10,607 bases of DNA from Thermoplasmata archaeon (GTDB lineage: Archaea > Thermoplasmatota > Thermoplasmata > Halarchaeoplasmatales > Halarchaeoplasmataceae), in NCBI GenBank assembly GCA_019594025.1, contig JAFDUB010000058.1, forward strand, positions 1 through 10,607. The letters are read 5' to 3'. Shown piece after piece: positions 4,961-10,607 of this stretch. The notes beneath the pieces are model-generated. The model was given only the letters and a program-made list of their open reading frames with translations. It ran no database searches and had not been told where the DNA came from. The position numbers were made by a program, and so were the translations under genes. Numbering within the stretch: position 1 is the first letter of the stretch; each line of letters opens with the position of its first letter.

Positions 4961-7354
4961 ATGAATGCTACTCGACGGCTCAGCTCCGCTAAGGAAGGTA
5001 ACGATTTTGTTGATCGGCAGGAGGAGATGAACCGTCTGGAAGCTAAGATGATGCAGGTGACGGACGGAATAGGCCAGATGGTACTTTTGGAGGGCGAGGC
5101 AGGAGTGGGAAAAAGCCGTCTGGCCCAGGAGTTCACAGACAGGTGTTCGGAACAGGGATTCGAGATTTTCAAAGGCAGATGCCCCCATTATTCCAGCACG
5201 GATCCATACCTGCCCTTTACGGAAGCCATGGGCGATTATTTGAGAGAAGACACCTCTGCAGATGATGGAACGGGGGGATCTTTAGTACCCATGGGTCTCG
5301 TGGGATTTAGGGTGGAGGAAGAGGAATTATCTGAACTTCCAGTTTCCGATAAGAGAGAGATGATGTTCGATAGGGTGGTGAGTGAGATAATCAAACATTC
5401 GAAGAACAATCCAATACTCTTCTATATAGACGACCTTCAATGGATAGACGACGCCTCGGCTCAACTGTTTCATCACCTGGGAAGACACAGCACCGATGAA
5501 AGGGTACTTATCCTAGGTGCATACAGAGGCGAAGAGCTCAAATCGTCCGAGGGTGACTCATCTCTAGCCGTAGTACTCGATAGGATGAAAGAGGAGAAAC
5601 TGGTGGACCTCGTCAAAGTGGAACGGCTGGATATGGACGAGACCTCTAAGATTATAACGAATAAACTGCACGCTGATGATCTGCCTGAATCATTCCTATC
5701 GACTATTTATAGGGTGACCGAAGGAAATCCCTATTATGTACTCGAGATGCTTAACTCAATGCTCGATGAGGGTGTCATAGATCCATACTCCTATATTTGG
5801 GACCCCGAGAGGGACCTATCAGAGCTTTCGATCCCCGCATCCATAAAAGATATAACCGATCGACGGGTCGAAAAACTCCCCAAAGGTGAAAAAAAGGTGT
5901 TGATGTTTGCCTCTGTTATCGGCACGGAGTTCAACTTCGAGGTCCTTGAACGATGCATCGACATGGACGTTATGGAGCTGCTGGATTTGATGGATAATCT
6001 TAAGGAAAGCGGATTGATACACGAGATAGAGGGCGGTGTGGAGGAGGTGTACAGGTTTAGTCATGTTCAAACCCGGGCCGCCGTCTACAAGAAAATGAGT
6101 AAAACCAGGAAAAGGGTGCTCCACTTATTGGTAGGGAAGACCATAGAGGAAGTGGTCGGTGATGAAATTGAAAAATACTATTACCCCTTGAGCAAGCATT
6201 TTTACGAGGGGAAGAATTTCGGGAAGGCCTACGAGTACTCCGTAAAAGCCGGTAAAAGGACCATGAACAGCTACGCTATCGAGTCGGCGGTGGAATACTA
6301 CCGACGGGCTTTATTATCACTTGCAGAGGCCGGTGATATCGAGGATGCGGGGGAAAAGAAGGAGGAACTTTTGAGGCTTATAGGAAACTTGAGCTATGAT
6401 ACCAGCGAATGGGGCCGTGCCATCACTTCATTCGAAGGCTTGGTTGAAAGGGCGAAGAAGATCGGTGACAGAAAACTGGAACAGGCCGCTTTAAGAAAAA
6501 TAGGCCATATATATCGGGATATGCAGAAGTATGAAAGTTCAAAAAGACAGTTCGAGAAAGCTCTCGAGATTGCGGAGGATATTGGAGATACCGAAGGTAT
6601 CGCGGATTCCAACAGAGGGTTGGGATATATCCACTGGAGATCGGGTGAATTCCACAAAGCTATCGAATACTACGAGTTAGCCATCGAGAAGGCGAAGGAC
6701 ATCAAAAACAAACGTATACTAGCCCTCACCTACATAGAGAGGGGGAATGTGTATTCTACCATGGGACAGAACGACCTGGCTGTTCAATACTATCAACTGT
6801 CCCTGCCCACCCTGAATGAAACCAACTCGTACAAGGAGCTTGCCAGGGCGTACAACAACATTGGAGACGTTTACATGAAGATGGAGGATTGGGACAAGGC
6901 CATCGAGCACTTTGAAAAATGTGCTGAGAACGCCGAGATGATAAGCAACAAGAAGGCCCTTGGTTGGAGTTATTTCAACAGCGCGGAGGCTCTAGCATGT
7001 AGAGGGGACGTGGAAGAGGCCAAGAAGTACGCTCGGAAGGCTGAAAATGTTCTCAATACGCTCAGCGATAACCTGGGACTTTCCGGCGTGTACAAGGTGA
7101 TGGGCATAGCTAACAGGGTGGCCGGTGACCTAGAAAAGGCTTTGGAAGATTCGTTAGAATCCTTAAAAATATTGGAGGGCTTGGATGTGCCGGTGATAGA
7201 AGGGGAGACGAGATTTGCAGTCGGAAGGGTTTACGAGGATCTTGGGGATATTGAGACCGCTAAGGGTTATTATCTCGAATCGAAAATGATCCTTGATAAG
7301 ATAGGCGAGGGGCAGTTTTTGGAAAAGGTGAACCGTAGGTTGGAAAAACTGTAG
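4961..7354 (+). CDS. STAND-like ATPase with C-terminal TPR repeats
   Basis: 797-residue cytoplasmic protein. Residues 15-270 form an AAA_16/STAND-type NTPase module: Phe-Val-Asp-Arg-Gln-Glu-Glu at 16-22, Walker A Gly-Glu-Ala-Gly-Val-Gly-Lys-Ser (45-52), Walker B Ile-Leu-Phe-Tyr-Ile-Asp-Asp (152-158) followed by Leu-Gln-Trp-Ile-Asp-Asp, a sensor-like Gly-Ala-Tyr-Arg (186-189), and Gly-Asn-Pro-Tyr-Tyr (255-259). A winged-helix-like region follows (about 290-400), then TPR units with a roughly 40-residue period from about 425 to 780. The layout matches MalT-type and adenylate-cyclase-associated signalling ATPases, which switch with ATP binding and sense ligands or proteins through the TPRs. No HTH, cyclase or nuclease effector is fused at either end, so the output must come from a partner. 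Genes before and after give no operon context. Ligand unknown. Confidence 0.85.
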   Translation: MNATRRLSSAKEGNDFVDRQEEMNRLEAKMMQVTDGIGQMVLLEGEAGVGKSRLAQEFTDRCSEQGFEIFKGRCPHYSSTDPYLPFTEAMGDYLREDTSADDGTGGSLVPMGLVGFRVEEEELSELPVSDKREMMFDRVVSEIIKHSKNNPILFYIDDLQWIDDASAQLFHHLGRHSTDERVLILGAYRGEELKSSEGDSSLAVVLDRMKEEKLVDLVKVERLDMDETSKIITNKLHADDLPESFLSTIYRVTEGNPYYVLEMLNSMLDEGVIDPYSYIWDPERDLSELSIPASIKDITDRRVEKLPKGEKKVLMFASVIGTEFNFEVLERCIDMDVMELLDLMDNLKESGLIHEIEGGVEEVYRFSHVQTRAAVYKKMSKTRKRVLHLLVGKTIEEVVGDEIEKYYYPLSKHFYEGKNFGKAYEYSVKAGKRTMNSYAIESAVEYYRRALLSLAEAGDIEDAGEKKEELLRLIGNLSYDTSEWGRAITSFEGLVERAKKIGDRKLEQAALRKIGHIYRDMQKYESSKRQFEKALEIAEDIGDTEGIADSNRGLGYIHWRSGEFHKAIEYYELAIEKAKDIKNKRILALTYIERGNVYSTMGQNDLAVQYYQLSLPTLNETNSYKELARAYNNIGDVYMKMEDWDKAIEHFEKCAENAEMISNKKALGWSYFNSAEALACRGDVEEAKKYARKAENVLNTLSDNLGLSGVYKVMGIANRVAGDLEKALEDSLESLKILEGLDVPVIEGETRFAVGRVYEDLGDIETAKGYYLESKMILDKIGEGQFLEKVNRRLEKL

Positions 7355-7395
7355 TTTACCGTAGTTTTTTATCCCACCTTGCTTTTTACTTAGAT
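7355..7395 (+). promoter_or_regulatory. Short gap: T-runs ending the ATPase gene and starting the DUF302 gene
   Basis: The 41-base gap holds a TTTTTTA run (7365-7371) and a second TTTTTA (7384-7389). The first is about 27 bases before ATG 7396, so it can serve as the TATA element of a leaderless DUF302 mRNA and also as a U-rich terminator for the ATPase gene. The sequence does not tell which role dominates. Confidence 0.4.
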
Positions 7396-7806
7396 ATGAA
7401 GCCGGAGGATCTTGGAGAGAAGAGCGTAACGCTGGAGATGGAGCACGAAGAGGCGGTCGAGTATGTTCGGGAGGTGTGTATGAAACACGGGTTCGGCATC
7501 GCTGTTGAGTTTTCCGTTTCCCAGATACTGAACGAGAAGGTAGGTGCCGACAGGAGTCCCTATTACGTGCTTGGTGCGTGCAACCCGAAGGTTGCCGACC
7601 GAGCTTTGGATCTGACGAATAAGATAGGTGGACTGTTTCCCTGCAACATGGTGATTTGGGAGGAGGAACCAGGGGTGCAGACGGTGTATCACTTGTCCAT
7701 AATGAAGATCGCTCGTTTGTTGGGGATCGCTGAGGACGGTTGGGACGAGATAATCGAGGAGACCGGTAAGATCGTCGGTGCGGTGTTCGACGAACTCGGA
7801 AAGTGA
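7396..7806 (+). CDS. DUF302 family protein
   Basis: 136 residues that fit the DUF302 family (PF03625). The hallmarks are Val-Leu-Gly-Ala-Cys-Asn-Pro (58-64) and Phe-Pro-Cys-Asn-Met-Val-Ile (81-87), where most relatives have Leu-Pro-Cys-Asn-Val-Val-Val. An amphipathic helix at about 16-32 precedes the Gly-Phe-Gly-Ile turn. The two cysteines (62, 83) are conserved in the family and could bind a metal or be redox active; the molecular function of DUF302 is not established. The C-terminal 40 residues form a charged helical extension. No signal peptide, so cytoplasmic. It follows the ATPase by 41 bases on the same strand but seems to have its own leaderless promoter. Confidence 0.85.
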   Translation: MKPEDLGEKSVTLEMEHEEAVEYVREVCMKHGFGIAVEFSVSQILNEKVGADRSPYYVLGACNPKVADRALDLTNKIGGLFPCNMVIWEEEPGVQTVYHLSIMKIARLLGIAEDGWDEIIEETGKIVGAVFDELGK

Positions 7807-8028
7807 ATAAGATCGCAGTGCGTATCCGTGGGTGATATGGATCGACAACCGTGATGAAAAAAACAGTTTTAGCCATATACATAGCTTTTCAGAAGTTGAC
7901 CAGGGCCTTTGCGGATATGAACCTTGATCAAGGAGGATCGGTCGAGGACGATCATAGAGAGTTCGTGTGATAACGGCATCTCTTCTGCAAAAGAAAAACT
8001 TTAGATAATTCCGGTCAACTGTGCAATT
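7807..8028 (+). other. Intergenic region ahead of the membrane-protein fragment
   Basis: 222 bases with no supported gene. It contains a 38-codon open frame (7854-7970) beginning Met-Lys-Lys-Thr-Val-Leu, without a ribosome binding site or family resemblance. ACTTTAGATAA (7999-8009) sits about 26 bases before GTG 8029 and is the likely TATA element of a leaderless transcript. Confidence 0.4.
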
Positions 8029-8400
8029 GTGATAGAGGACTTGTTGGAAAGGCGGAAGTTTCACATCTTCGTGCTCGCAATGAGCGTGCTGTTGTTCTTT
8101 GTAACTCTGGTGAGAACGTCTCCCGGTGCTCCCGAGCCCTCCGTCTTCTGGTACGTGAACTCACTGTACTGGACCTTCTGGCCCGGGTTGATGCTTTCCG
8201 TCTTAGGGATCGCACTTTCTTTACGGGAAGGCCGCAGGTATCTCGGATTGGTGAGCGTGCTAATACCGGTGCTTTATCTTTATACATTACCCAACATGGC
8301 CCACGACATGGTGCCGGTGTTCGATGTGTATGACTGTGAGGATAGGACCTGTGGGGTAGAGAGGGTTATGTCGTTGAGGGGGGGGCTAGTTATGATTTGA
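8029..8400 (+). pseudogene. N-terminal fragment of a multi-pass membrane protein
   Basis: 123 residues from GTG 8029. Hydrophobic helices lie at about 12-30, 48-65 and 72-87, with Pro-Glu-Pro-Ser-Val-Phe-Trp-Tyr-Val between the first two, as in the front of large archaeal polytopic proteins such as glycosyltransferase-39 or STT3-like families. That family call is an inference from pattern. The end does not look natural: after a run of eight G (8378-8385) the frame hits TGA at 8398-8400. Shifting by one base in the run gives a further 20-codon reading (8385-8444) containing Tyr-Asp-Leu-Thr-Lys-Phe-Leu before TAA. Either way the protein is far shorter than the family expectation. It could be a decayed gene or a short two- or three-helix protein in its own right. 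Confidence 0.5.
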
Positions 8401-8436
8401 CGAAATTTTTACGGGATAATACAATGAGTGTTCACC

Positions 8437-8453
8437 AAAATACTTAATAGGAG
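8437..8453 (+). promoter_or_regulatory. Possible promoter of the VapB-like gene
   Basis: AAAATACTTAATAGG resembles a BRE plus TATA box centred near 8444. Transcription would start near 8470, a few bases before ATG 8478. That ATG is in the wrong frame for the antitoxin by one base, which supports a frameshift near the gene's start. Confidence 0.4.
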
Positions 8454-8512
8454 AAAAAGCATGGCATAGGTTTAAATATGCGGATATCAATATAAAAATT
8501 CCTCGAAAGATA

Positions 8513-8710
8513 TTGGATGAATTTCCAGAGGTTAAATGGTTCGAAGTTGCCGAAAAGACTGTTATGGACGAATACAAAAGAAGGATCAGCATCAAGGTAT
8601 CGGATGAACTACTCGCTGAAAGCGAATTAAGTGATAAGGACGTGGAAAAATTAAGTGATAAAATGGACCTGCTGGTCAGAAAGCGTATCCAAAAAGATAG
8701 CTTCTCTTAA
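8513..8710 (+). CDS. VapB-like antitoxin, N-terminus disrupted
   Basis: Small antitoxin-like protein with no VapC toxin beside it. The recognisable frame starts upstream of the only allowed start (TTG 8513): codons from 8483 read Asp-Ile-Asn-Ile-Lys-Ile-Pro-Arg-Lys-Ile-Leu, the usual DNA-binding beta strand and helix of archaeal VapB proteins. There is no ATG, GTG or TTG in frame between the stop at 8417 and 8513. ATG 8478 would fit if one base were restored between it and GAT 8483. The rest follows the family: Trp-Phe-Glu-Val-Ala-Glu-Lys, then Leu-Leu-Ala-Glu-Ser-Glu-Leu-Ser-Asp-Lys-Asp-Val-Glu, which binds the toxin in VapBC pairs, and a basic end. Either a 1-base sequence error or a natural frameshift has damaged the start. 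Confidence 0.6.
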   Translation: MDEFPEVKWFEVAEKTVMDEYKRRISIKVSDELLAESELSDKDVEKLSDKMDLLVRKRIQKDSFS

Positions 8711-8712
8711 CC

Positions 8713-8728
8713 GCTACATTTATGTAGC
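8713..8728. promoter_or_regulatory. Perfect dyad over the promoter of the HTH-nucleotidyltransferase
   Basis: GCTACATTTATGTAGC: 7-base arms with a 2-base centre. The 2-base loop is too short for an RNA hairpin, so DNA binding by a dimer is the better reading. Its centre, ATTTATG, is about 31 bases before ATG 8751 and can be the TATA element. A repressor bound here would block promoter recognition; the HTH domain of the gene's own product is the obvious candidate. Confidence 0.6.
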
Positions 8729-8750
8729 AGATATTACATTATCCTCACAG

Positions 8751-9287
8751 ATGTTACAAAATTATAGTACTTGGAAAGTGGCTCAAGTCTTCTTCGATGA
8801 ACCTGCCCAGGATCATTATTTGAGGGAGATATCGGAGAAAGCAGGTCTATCTCATACCACTGTGAAAAAACATCTGGAGGACCTGGAAAGATCGGGGATG
8901 ATCGAGGTTGAAAAACTGGAACGTGGCGAACGTACCTATCCTATCTATAAAAGAGTTGAAAATGATACTTTTAAACTTTACAAAAAATTAGATGTTCAGG
9001 ATCGGTTGGCCCGCAGTGGTTTGCTTGAGTTTATCGAAGAAAACTGTAATCCGGATGCCATAGTTTTATTCGGATCCGCAGCCTACGGAGAGGATATCGA
9101 AGGAAGTGATATCGATATATATGTTCAGGCTGCCGATGGGAAGATAGACATATCCAGATATGAAGGAAAGTTTAACAGGAGAATTCAGCTTCACTTTAAA
9201 GAACGTTTGGAAGAATATCCTAAAGAATTGGTCAACAACATTACAAATGGAATCGTCGTTTACGGATATATCGAGGTATTGAAATGA
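8751..9287 (+). CDS. Winged-HTH minimal nucleotidyltransferase (MNT antitoxin type)
   Basis: 178 residues from ATG 8751. Residues about 5-50 are a winged helix-turn-helix (Leu-Arg-Glu-Ile-Ser-Glu-Lys-Ala-Gly-Leu-Ser, then Thr-Val-Lys-Lys-His-Leu-Glu-Asp-Leu). A linker leads to a minimal nucleotidyltransferase with Leu-Phe-Gly-Ser (106-109) and Ser-Asp-Ile-Asp (119-122), the GSx(10)DxD metal and nucleotide site. The usual third carboxylate appears replaced by Gln in Arg-Arg-Ile-Gln-Leu, which may lower activity. In MNT/HEPN systems the nucleotidyltransferase is the antitoxin and can AMPylate the toxin. The frame extends back to 8655, but that would overlap the VapB-like gene and adds non-homologous residues; ATG 8751 fits the palindromic promoter. 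Its TGA overlaps the HEPN ATG by 4 bases, implying translational coupling. Confidence 0.8.
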   Translation: MLQNYSTWKVAQVFFDEPAQDHYLREISEKAGLSHTTVKKHLEDLERSGMIEVEKLERGERTYPIYKRVENDTFKLYKKLDVQDRLARSGLLEFIEENCNPDAIVLFGSAAYGEDIEGSDIDIYVQAADGKIDISRYEGKFNRRIQLHFKERLEEYPKELVNNITNGIVVYGYIEVLK

Positions 9288-9679
9288 GAGATGTAAGACC
9301 AGACCCCGATAAAGCAACCGCACTGGTCAAAATGAGTGATAAGATATTGGAAAGGGTTAAAGAAACAGATGAGGAGCGCTTTCCATCTCAGGTTTTAAGA
9401 GATTATTACGATGCACTAAGGCAGCTGATGGAAGCGGTAGCCTGTTTAAACGGTGTTAAAAGCGAAGGACTAGGTGCACATCAGCAGTTGATAGATTGGT
9501 TTATCGATGAGTACAATCTTTCAGAAAGTAAAAGACAATTTCTTCATCAGATCCGTAGACACAGAAATCGATTCGAGTACGAAGGATATTTTGTGAATAA
9601 AGAATACATCGAAAGGAACAGGCCGAAAATCAATGAAATCATCACTTACCTAAAAGATATACTTGATCAAAGTTTATGA
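9284..9679 (+). CDS. HEPN-domain protein, putative toxin of the MNT/HEPN pair
   Basis: 131-residue all-helical protein. Residues 36-56 have the HEPN first-helix pattern (Val-Leu-Arg-Asp-Tyr-Tyr-Asp-Ala-Leu-Arg) and residues 91-102 the second-helix motif Arg-Arg-His-Arg-Asn-Arg-Phe-Glu-Tyr-Glu-Gly-Tyr. Typical HepT toxins use R-x(4-6)-H to cut RNA. Here Arg94-Asn95 is kept, but the position of the histidine is Tyr99, and the only nearby His (93) lies before the arginine. It may therefore be a non-cleaving or altered HEPN. Start ATG 9284 overlaps the nucleotidyltransferase stop and has GAGGT upstream (9273-9277). Order here is MNT then HEPN, whereas many HepT-MntA loci are the reverse. Family call good, toxicity unproven. 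Confidence 0.7.
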   Translation: MRDVRPDPDKATALVKMSDKILERVKETDEERFPSQVLRDYYDALRQLMEAVACLNGVKSEGLGAHQQLIDWFIDEYNLSESKRQFLHQIRRHRNRFEYEGYFVNKEYIERNRPKINEIITYLKDILDQSL

Positions 9680-9695
9680 TATTTGAGGCAAAAAA

Positions 9696-9908
9696 ATGAG
9701 AGTAAAAGTAGATATGGAAAGCAACGCGCTCTACTTCAGATTGTCCGAAGAGCAGATAGTAGAGAGTGAAGAAACTTCCCCTGGTGTTGTTTTGGACTAT
9801 GACAAAAACGGCCGGGTTGTAGGTATAGAGATACTTAATATAAAGAACCAATTCTCTGTTGAAGAACTCTCAAATATAGAAGTTGAATTACCTACTACCA
9901 CTGTGTGA
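9696..9908 (+). CDS. DUF2283 family small protein
   Basis: 70 residues that fit DUF2283 (PF10049): Asp-Met-Glu-Ser-Asn-Ala-Leu-Tyr-Phe-Arg-Leu-Ser (6-17), Glu-Glu-Thr-Ser-Pro-Gly-Val-Val-Leu-Asp-Tyr-Asp (25-36) and Gly-Arg-Val-Val-Gly-Ile-Glu-Ile-Leu-Asn (39-48). It is a small beta-rich cytoplasmic protein. DUF2283 genes often sit beside small toxin-like genes of the DUF4258 type and are suspected antitoxins, but none is present here. It begins 16 bases after the HEPN stop, with a TTGAGG ribosome binding site, so it is probably the third gene of the MNT-HEPN operon. Function not established. Confidence 0.85.
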   Translation: MRVKVDMESNALYFRLSEEQIVESEETSPGVVLDYDKNGRVVGIEILNIKNQFSVEELSNIEVELPTTTV

Positions 9909-9965
9909 TCGTGTGAGTGAAATTTTATCAGGGTAATACAGTTTTGTTCAATAACCGCAACGATT

Positions 9966-9986
9966 ATATACCATTATAGGGTATAT
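9966..9986. promoter_or_regulatory. Inverted repeat in the AbiEi-like gene promoter
   Basis: ATATACC and GGTATAT face each other across 7 bases (perfect 7-base arms). Both arms are TATA-like, and the element ends 34 bases before ATG 10021; GGAG (10007-10010) serves as ribosome binding site. Characterised AbiEi antitoxins repress their own operon by binding inverted repeats in the promoter, so this is a candidate operator. Confidence 0.55.
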
Positions 9987-10020
9987 TGCTAATGCAAAAT
10001 GTTAATGGAGAGATACATGG

Positions 10021-10551
10021 ATGAAGATCACTCAAGAATTGTATAAGTACTCAATGGAAAGGAGAGTTCTGGATGTTTCTGACCTAAAAGAATTTGCTCA
10101 TAAAAAATTAGGTGTGAAGTACAAGTACCTCTATACCAAGTTTATTACACGCCTTCTTTCTCAGGGAAAGCTGGTGAGGATCAGACAAGGCTTGTACGCT
10201 GCAAAAAACGTTTTTGACCCTTATGAAAAAGATACGGACCGCTACATAGTCGCATCCAAGATCAAGTCAGATTATTACCTGGGTTTCCATACTGCGTTGG
10301 AACTTTATGGAGCTGCTTACTCAGAATTCAATTCCGTTCATGTTGCGGTGCTTAGGAATTCTTATTTTCAACCCTTTGTTTTTGAAGGTTTAAAATATGT
10401 ACCTGTAACAAGAGAAGTGAACGATGTTGAAACGGGGGTCCAGAGTATAACCAGAAAAAATCACACTATCCATGTTTCATCCCCGTCCCGTACATTGGTA
10501 GATTGTATCGGTCCGTATCTTTTTCATAAGGGTCAAAAACGTTTTTTGTAG
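10021..10551 (+). CDS. AbiEi-like type IV antitoxin/regulator, 3' end lost
   Basis: Only residues 1-163 are genuine; codons from 10510 onward belong to the fold-back and the TAG at 10549 is an artefact. Residues 1-62 form a winged helix ending in Lys-Leu-Val-Arg-Ile-Arg-Gln-Gly-Leu-Tyr (50-59), the usual end of the AbiEi N-terminal domain. Residues 85-98 (Tyr-Tyr-Leu-Gly-Phe-His-Thr-Ala-Leu-Glu-Leu-Tyr-Gly) and Val-Ser-Ser-Pro-Ser-Arg-Thr-Leu-Val-Asp-Cys-Ile (152-163) are AbiEi C-terminal-domain hallmarks. In AbiE systems AbiEi represses the operon and opposes the nucleotidyltransferase toxin AbiEii, encoded just downstream; that region is not on this contig. Stand-alone transcriptional regulators of this type also exist. 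Confidence 0.75.
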   Translation: MKITQELYKYSMERRVLDVSDLKEFAHKKLGVKYKYLYTKFITRLLSQGKLVRIRQGLYAAKNVFDPYEKDTDRYIVASKIKSDYYLGFHTALELYGAAYSEFNSVHVAVLRNSYFQPFVFEGLKYVPVTREVNDVETGVQSITRKNHTIHVSSPSRTLVDCIGPYLFHKGQKRFL

Positions 10552-10607
10552 CGTACAAGCCTTGTCTGATCCTCACCAGCTTTCCCTGAGAAAGAAGGCG
10601 TGTAATA
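10143..10607. repeat. Fold-back inverted repeat at right contig end
   Basis: Bases 10509-10607 are the inverted copy of 10143-10241, 98 of 99 positions matching (10201 G against the complement of 10549), with a 267-base spacer. The second arm contains antisense AbiEi coding sequence and nothing new. The topology (sense arm, unique spacer, antisense arm to the contig edge) mirrors the left end and is that of an amplification chimera. Confidence 0.93.

Noticed and set aside
7854..7970. 38-codon open frame beginning Met-Lys-Lys-Thr-Val-Leu
   Set aside because: No ribosome binding site, no well-placed TATA box and no family resemblance; the length is within chance expectation.
7390..8064. Long minus-strand open frame opposite the DUF302 gene
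   Set aside because: Shadow of the DUF302 coding frame; its translation is low-information and matches no family pattern, while the plus-strand frame carries clear DUF302 motifs.
8655..8750. TTG 8655 start for the nucleotidyltransferase
   Set aside because: It overlaps the VapB-like gene by 56 bases, adds 32 residues without domain features, and puts the palindromic promoter inside the coding region.

Overview
The window looks like one complete contig from an archaeon, most likely a euryarchaeon near the Thermoplasmatota. Reasons: A/T-rich TATA boxes about 25 nt ahead of leaderless starts; secreted proteins ending in an S-P-G-F, membrane helix and basic tail of the archaeosortase (PGF-CTERM) type; and archaeal families (archaeal-type VapB, HTH-nucleotidyltransferase/HEPN pair, AbiEi-like regulator). 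The lineage is not resolved further. Both ends are fold-backs: bases 1-31 repeat 136-166 inverted, and 10143-10241 repeat 10509-10607 inverted. Each breaks a gene in the middle. This is the usual signature of multiple-displacement-amplification chimeras, so a single-cell genome is likely and the outermost bases should not be read as genomic order.

Left part (1-4830, almost all on the minus strand): a secreted calcineurin-like metallophosphoesterase cut by the left fold-back; a Nudix hydrolase remnant on the plus strand; an L-2-amino-thiazoline-4-carboxylate hydrolase family protein; then three paralogous exported proteins with a cold-shock-domain gene among them. Two of the exported proteins carry PGF-CTERM anchors whose DNA is nearly identical although the ectodomains have diverged. 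The third has a different anchor with a Pro/Gln-rich cytoplasmic tail. The cold-shock gene and the exported genes have similar upstream promoter elements and, mostly, Shine-Dalgarno sequences.

Middle (4830-8450, plus strand): a 797-residue STAND-like ATPase with TPR repeats, a DUF302 protein, and a membrane protein that looks truncated at a run of eight G. These three appear to be leaderless.

Right part (8450-10607, plus strand): a defence or toxin-antitoxin island. It holds an orphan VapB-like antitoxin with a damaged start, an HTH-nucleotidyltransferase overlapping a HEPN protein by 4 bp, a DUF2283 protein, and the front of an AbiEi-like type IV antitoxin cut by the right fold-back. Two strong DNA palindromes lie over the likely promoters of the nucleotidyltransferase and AbiEi genes and are candidate autoregulatory operators. 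No RNA genes, CRISPR arrays or insertion sequences were seen.
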